The notes under the pieces are model-generated. The model was not told where the DNA came from. It was given only the letters and a program-made list of their open reading frames with translations, and did no database searches. A stretch of DNA of 6,017 nt from an uncultured beta proteobacterium (GTDB taxonomy: Bacteria > Pseudomonadota > Gammaproteobacteria > Burkholderiales > Burkholderiaceae_C). This document shows, in pieces, positions 5,903-6,017 of this stretch. Position numbers and translations under genes: made by a program. Positions within the stretch are counted from its first letter, which is position 1; each line of letters begins with the position of its first letter. Location of the stretch: NCBI GenBank assembly GCA_903920405.1, contig CAIXMC010000302.1, forward strand, positions 1 through 6,017, written 5' to 3'.

Positions 5903-6017
5903 CTAAGCCGCTTTGGCTGCCCAAGTAAGGTCAAATCTACGGTTTTGCAGCCATTGTCGTGCCACACCGTTAACTGTGAGCGCATTTAGTGAGGTTAGCG
6001 CGTGGGAGCCGTTTGCA
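5903..6017 (-). CDS. C-terminal end of an unrecognised protein (cut by right window edge)
   Basis: A minus-strand frame enters from the right edge with 37 sense codons and ends at TAG (5903-5905). The visible residues include ANGSHALTSLNALTVNGVAR and then RFDLTWAAKAA at the extreme C-terminus. The composition (Trp, Arg, Leu and Ala in a helix-like pattern) and the absence of stops are compatible with a real gene tail, but 115 bases are too few to be sure. I do not recognise the family. The gene would converge on flagellin 2, about 170 bases from its stop. A non-coding origin cannot be excluded. Confidence 0.4.
   Translation of the reverse strand, partial: ANGSHALTSLNALTVNGVARQWLQNRRFDLTWAAKAA

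Overview
The window is a flagellar filament locus, most likely from a betaproteobacterium of the order Burkholderiales (a Comamonadaceae-like organism). This assignment is inferred from the style of the flagellin termini, the gene order and a roughly balanced base composition. It was not tested by any search.

Layout from left to right. A minus-strand block holds the 5' part of fliS (filament export chaperone, cut by the left edge), then fliD (filament cap), then a flagellin gene here called flagellin 1. In transcription order this is flagellin 1, fliD, fliS. Flagellin 1 ends in an 11-bp perfect hairpin that probably terminates most of its transcription before fliD. A 420-bp intergenic region follows. 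It carries a very good sigma-28 (FliA) promoter reading left into flagellin 1, and leader hairpins on both sides. On the plus strand a second, paralogous flagellin (flagellin 2) is transcribed divergently and ends in a textbook intrinsic terminator. The last 115 bases contain the C-terminal end of an unrecognised minus-strand gene cut by the right edge.

How the genes work together. FliS binds flagellin subunits and keeps them unpolymerised until the flagellar type III apparatus exports them. The FliD cap at the filament tip then inserts them. Two flagellins with nearly identical polymerising ends but different middle segments could build a mixed or differentially regulated filament.

The most notable feature is in FliD. 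Its variable outer region contains an exact-length tandem duplication of a 110-residue flagellin-IN-type module (about 66% identical by hand count), followed by a second tandem repeat of 17 residues. This makes the cap protein about 110 to 140 residues longer than usual. The two flagellins carry related IN-type modules in their own outer domains. I see no mobile element, CRISPR array, tRNA or rRNA, and nothing that amounts to a wholly new system.
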